A stretch of 10,068 bases of DNA. Source: an uncultured Collinsella sp. (lineage in GTDB: Bacteria; Actinomycetota; Coriobacteriia; Coriobacteriales; Coriobacteriaceae). The notes under the pieces are model-generated. The model was not told where the DNA came from. It saw nothing but the letters and a program-made list of their open reading frames with translations, and ran no database searches. Below, one piece after another: positions 7,536 to 10,068 of this stretch. A program made the translations under genes and the position numbers. The stretch is taken from NCBI GenBank assembly GCA_900540095.1, contig UQEO01000069.1:1-10068 (forward strand), read 5' to 3'. The number at the start of each line of letters is the position of its first letter. Within the stretch, counting starts at the first letter, position 1.

Positions 7536-8336
7536 CTAAGGCCGCTGGCCCATGCCACCCTCGAGGGTGACGGTCTCGCCGTTCATGTACTTAAAGTCGG
7601 GACCACAGAGCTGAACGACCACGCGGCCGATTTCCTTCTCGACGTCGCCGTAGTGACCCGCCGGCGGCATGTGGACGTTGGCCTTGAACGCCTCGGGATA
7701 GGCATCCTGGAAGTTCTCGAGCGCAGCGGTCCAAGCAAGCGGGCAAACGATATTGACGTTGATGCCGTCCTTGCCCCACTCGTTGGCGGCAACGCGGGTC
7801 AGGCCGCGGATGCCCTCCTTGGCGGCAGCATAGCTGCACTGGCCATAGTTGCCAAACAGGCCGGCGCCCGAGGCAAAGTTGACCACGGAGCCCTTGGTCT
7901 CCTTCAGGTGCGGATAGGCCTTCTGCATGTACAGATAGGTAGCATACAGACCGGAGTAAATGGCCAGGTTAAACTGGTCCATGGTGTGATCGGCGATGGT
8001 CACGCCCGAGGCGCTGGCCTGAGCATTGTTGACGACGGCGTCGATGCGGCCGAACTCCTCAATGGCCTTGTCGATGACGTTCTGGACGACGGCCTCGTTG
8101 TCCTGACCAGCCGAGACATCGGCCTGAACAGGCAGAACCTTGACACCGTACTCGGCCTCGAGAGACTCCTTGGCGGCCTCGAGCTTGGCGACGTTGCGGC
8201 CGGTGATGACGAGGTTCGCGCCCTCCTTGGCAAATGCGATATCGATGCCGTAGCCGATGGAGCCAGCGGAACCGTCCTTGAGCGTGGCCTTGCCACCGCC
8301 GGTGACGATCACGGTCTTACCAGTGAAAAGTCCCAT
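7536..8336 (-). CDS. SDR oxidoreductase, likely 12-alpha-hydroxysteroid dehydrogenase type
   Basis: A 266-residue classical short-chain dehydrogenase. The glycine-rich nucleotide loop is at residues 12-30 (TGGGKA ... SIGYG), TGRN (45-48) follows beta-2 and its Arg suggests NADP(H), NNAQ (103-106) replaces NNAG, and the catalytic residues are S156, Y169 and K173 (YAAAK). From memory the segments NNAQASASG, IYSGLYAT, NFASGAGLFG, QCSYAAAKEGIRGL and YMNGETVTLEGGMGQRP are nearly those of clostridial NADP-dependent 12-alpha-HSDH, which oxidises the 12-OH of cholate-type bile acids. The cofactor loop is about 7 residues longer here. Start ATG 8336 has AAAGGA six bases upstream; an in-frame ATG 16 codons earlier has none. 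It is followed by a strong terminator, so it is probably a single-gene transcript. SDR call is certain; steroid substrate is likely but unproven. Confidence 0.8.
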   Translation of the reverse strand: MGLFTGKTVIVTGGGKATLKDGSAGSIGYGIDIAFAKEGANLVITGRNVAKLEAAKESLEAEYGVKVLPVQADVSAGQDNEAVVQNVIDKAIEEFGRIDAVVNNAQASASGVTIADHTMDQFNLAIYSGLYATYLYMQKAYPHLKETKGSVVNFASGAGLFGNYGQCSYAAAKEGIRGLTRVAANEWGKDGINVNIVCPLAWTAALENFQDAYPEAFKANVHMPPAGHYGDVEKEIGRVVVQLCGPDFKYMNGETVTLEGGMGQRP

Positions 8337-8630
8337 ACAAAGTCCTTTCAAATCGCGACGGGCACGCCCGCCGACTGCGCGCATCCAACTTCACGCGCCA
8401 AAAGCTGAAATGCAACTTTAGCTTCTTCAAGTGAAAAATAAAGCCCATGGCAGGCGAACGGCGCAACGTCTTTCGGCGAAGGGAATGTCAAGTAATAATT
8501 GAATAGAGCGGCCGAGTTTTTGTTATCAAATCGAGCCATCGAACACGTTTTGAAACTTTGCTGCGGCGCGTGGGATGTCGGCGCGAAACTTTATCATAGG
8601 GTGACAAACAACGATGAGGAGCACATGCCT

Positions 8631-9356
8631 ATGACAGACGAGCTGGACCCCCAGACTCAAGAGCATATTGATGATCCCGCAGACGTCACCACAGATACTG
8701 ACGCTGTGACCTGCGATGGTATCGACGTCGACGACCCCATCTTGGACGAAAGCGCTACGGCGGAAACCCCCGAAACAGAAAACGCCGATGAGCAAAACGA
8801 CGATGCGCCCGCTCAGGACGACGCCCCTGTACAGGACGACGCCCCGCAAGCAGCGGGCCCCATCGAGGTGTCTTCGGAAGAAGAGCTCGATGCCGTCATG
8901 GACTCCATGATGGATGCTGTCAAAGCGATGAAAGACGCCGTCGCCGATGCCGATATTGATGCCGAGGAAGAGGAGGCCGCCGAGGCGGCCTCGACCTTTG
9001 TGCCCGGAGAGACTCCGGTTGCCGACCAGGGCAGCACCATGCCCTCGTTTCTGCAGCTCGAGCACCCCACGATTGGCGCCGATGCGGTCGATCCGCACGC
9101 AGCAGGCTTTTCTGTAGTCGAGGGCGGTACCGGCAATATCGCCGCGCCGCAGGCTGCCGATGCGGACGCCGCCGACACCGCCCGCCCCACCCCCCCCCCC
9201 CCCCCCCCCCGCCGCGAGCCGCGAGCTGGGTACCGCCGTCTCGAACACTGCGAACGCCGTGGGCACCTTTATCGCCCAGGGTGCCTCGGCCATGCGCGAG
9301 ATGAACGCCGCGAAAAAGGCACTTGCCGATGCCCGCACCCACCTGGCCGAACTTGA
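8631..9356 (+). CDS. Acidic N-terminal part of a coiled-coil protein, frame broken at poly-C
   Basis: Not recognised. From ATG 8631 (GAGGAG at 8616-8621, nine bases upstream; ATG 8625 is possible but only three bases away) about 186 residues are convincing: very rich in Asp, Glu, Ala and Pro, with DDAPAQDDAPVQDDAPQ repeats near residues 60-78 and a short helix-like stretch (SSEEELDAVMDSMMDAVKAM) near residues 84-103, then a low-complexity linker. At the C21 run (9190-9210) the frame meets six prolines and then turns into an Arg/Pro/Cys-rich tail that stops at 9356, typical of out-of-frame reading. The true continuation lies in another frame from 9211. No signal peptide or membrane segment is seen in this half. 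As read, the product would be a truncated acidic protein. Confidence 0.7.
   Translation: MTDELDPQTQEHIDDPADVTTDTDAVTCDGIDVDDPILDESATAETPETENADEQNDDAPAQDDAPVQDDAPQAAGPIEVSSEEELDAVMDSMMDAVKAMKDAVADADIDAEEEEAAEAASTFVPGETPVADQGSTMPSFLQLEHPTIGADAVDPHAAGFSVVEGGTGNIAAPQAADADAADTARPTPPPPPPRREPRAGYRRLEHCERRGHLYRPGCLGHARDERREKGTCRCPHPPGRT
9190..9210 (+). repeat. Homopolymer of 21 cytosines inside a coding region
   Basis: An uninterrupted C21 run encoding prolines. Good coding sequence ends at it in one frame and resumes after it in the frame that needs one base fewer (C20) or two more (C23). Such runs slip during replication and also during sequencing, so this is either a length-variable switch or an error site. 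Confidence 0.9.
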
Positions 9357-10068
9357 GCAGCGCATTGCCGATCAGGCCGAGGAACTCGAGACGCGCCAGG
9401 ATATCGCAGGCCGCTACGACCAGATCGTCGCCGACCAGCGTCAGGCGATCGCCACAGCGCAAAAGACCGCTGCGGCAGCCGAGATTGACCGTGATGCCCA
9501 CGCCGCCAAAGCGACAGAGCTCAAGGGTCAGTTCGAACAAATGAAGACAGAGGATGACGCGACTGAGCTCCGCCTGAAGGCCGCGTTCGACGCCGTGGAG
9601 GCCCGCGAGGCGAGCTCTCGCGAGACCGGCAACCGCCTCATGCGACGTCTTGAGGATTCCAAGCGCATCCGCGACAAGGTGAAGGCCGAGCGAGACGCCG
9701 GCATTGCGGCCGCACAACAAACCGTCGACGCCACGCGCGCCCAGCTCGAGACGCTGCGTCATGAGTATGCCGAGCTGCAACGCAATCCCTCGGCAAATCC
9801 CGCCAACTATACGGTGCGCACTAGCGAGCTCTCGATGCAGATCTCCGACACGGCAGATGCCCTGCGAAAAGCCGAAGAAGATGTCCCGCGCATCACCGCC
9901 GACCTTGAGCACTCGCTTGCCGCAGCCGAGCAGGCCGTCGAACAGGCGCAGGCCCCCATTGCCGAAGCCAAACGCGCGCACCAAGCCGTGACGGCAGAGG
10001 CCGATGCCGCGCGCGACGAGCTGCAGACGGCGAAGACTGCCGCCGCAACGCGCCAGCGCGCGGGTACG
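9211..10068 (+). CDS. Coiled-coil C-terminal part of the same gene (3' partial)
   Basis: An open frame of 286 codons running off the right edge and continuing the gene that starts at 8631 once the poly-C length is corrected, giving at least 479 residues. It begins AASRELGTAVSNTANAVGTF and becomes, from about position 9301, an almost uninterrupted Ala/Glu/Arg/Lys/Gln-rich helix of some 250 residues (for example HLAELEQRIADQAEELETRQ), interrupted by an NPSANPANYT linker near 9787-9816. The pattern is that of a long coiled coil, as in structural, filament-like or cell-envelope proteins, but no family can be named. There is no good ribosome binding site for a separate start; ATG 9301 is the first Met in frame. 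The 3' end and any membrane anchor are outside the window. Confidence 0.68.

Noticed and set aside
8408..8500. A perfect TTGACA on the minus strand near 8487 as a -35 box for the dehydrogenase gene.
   Set aside because: The hexamer 17 bases further on (CGTTGC) is not a plausible -10 box, so the match is probably chance.
8348..8539. A 63-codon minus-strand frame upstream of the dehydrogenase, whose translation looks fairly protein-like (MARFDNKNSAALFNYYLTF).
   Set aside because: There is no ribosome binding site before its ATG, its third codon positions are far less G/C-rich than neighbouring genes, and I recognise no family. It could be a gene remnant; ribosome profiling or conservation in relatives would decide.
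8920..9984. A 354-codon minus-strand frame opposite the coiled-coil gene.
   Set aside because: It is the antisense shadow of a high-GC coding strand; its translation is Gly/Arg/Leu-rich without family features, and the plus-strand coiled coil is far more convincing.

Overview
The window looks like a piece of a high-GC actinobacterial chromosome, most probably Collinsella or a close relative in the Coriobacteriia. This is inferred from the G/C-ending codon use of the core genes, AGGAG-type ribosome binding sites, and a short-chain dehydrogenase that closely resembles gut bile-acid 12-alpha-hydroxysteroid dehydrogenases. No rRNA or tRNA gene, CRISPR array or recognisable transposase was seen.

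Layout. Positions 1-732 (+) hold the C-terminal part of a DegV-family fatty-acid-binding protein cut by the window edge, with a likely frame disruption in a C8/GC-rich run near position 20. Positions 733-1333 are gene-free and more AT-rich; they carry a palindromic repeat (746-811) and a 229-bp MITE-like element with 35-36 bp terminal inverted repeats (900-1128). Positions 1334-4318 (+) encode a 994-residue primase-helicase of the TOTE conflict-system type: Zn-binding Cys cluster, archaeo-eukaryotic primase-like domain, SF2 helicase and a degenerate PLD-like tail. Its last codons and stop lie inside a second copy of the palindromic repeat (4303-4369). Next, on the minus strand, is a type II toxin-antitoxin pair, DinJ/RelB-like antitoxin (4993-4694) and YafQ-like toxin (4691-4383), with an operator-like palindrome upstream.

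From 5106 to 8336 the window is ordinary high-GC minus-strand chromosome: a LOG-family (TIGR00730) protein, tRNA-guanine transglycosylase (tgt), and the HSDH-like dehydrogenase. Between them are a terminator-like hairpin placed just before the LOG ribosome binding site, a set of nested inverted repeats, a TATAAT box before tgt, and a strong two-way terminator at 7422-7463. From 8631 (+) to the right edge runs a gene for an acidic protein with a long coiled coil. It is split by a frameshift exactly at a run of 21 cytosines (9190-9210), either a phase-variable switch or a sequencing error.

The accessory part (about 740-5080) combines a conflict-type nucleic-acid enzyme, repeats and a toxin-antitoxin pair, and differs in composition from both flanks, which suggests an acquired island. 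Its repeats and the poly-C tract are the main targets for follow-up. Motif and composition statements come from reading the sequence by eye; family comparisons come from memory, with no database search.
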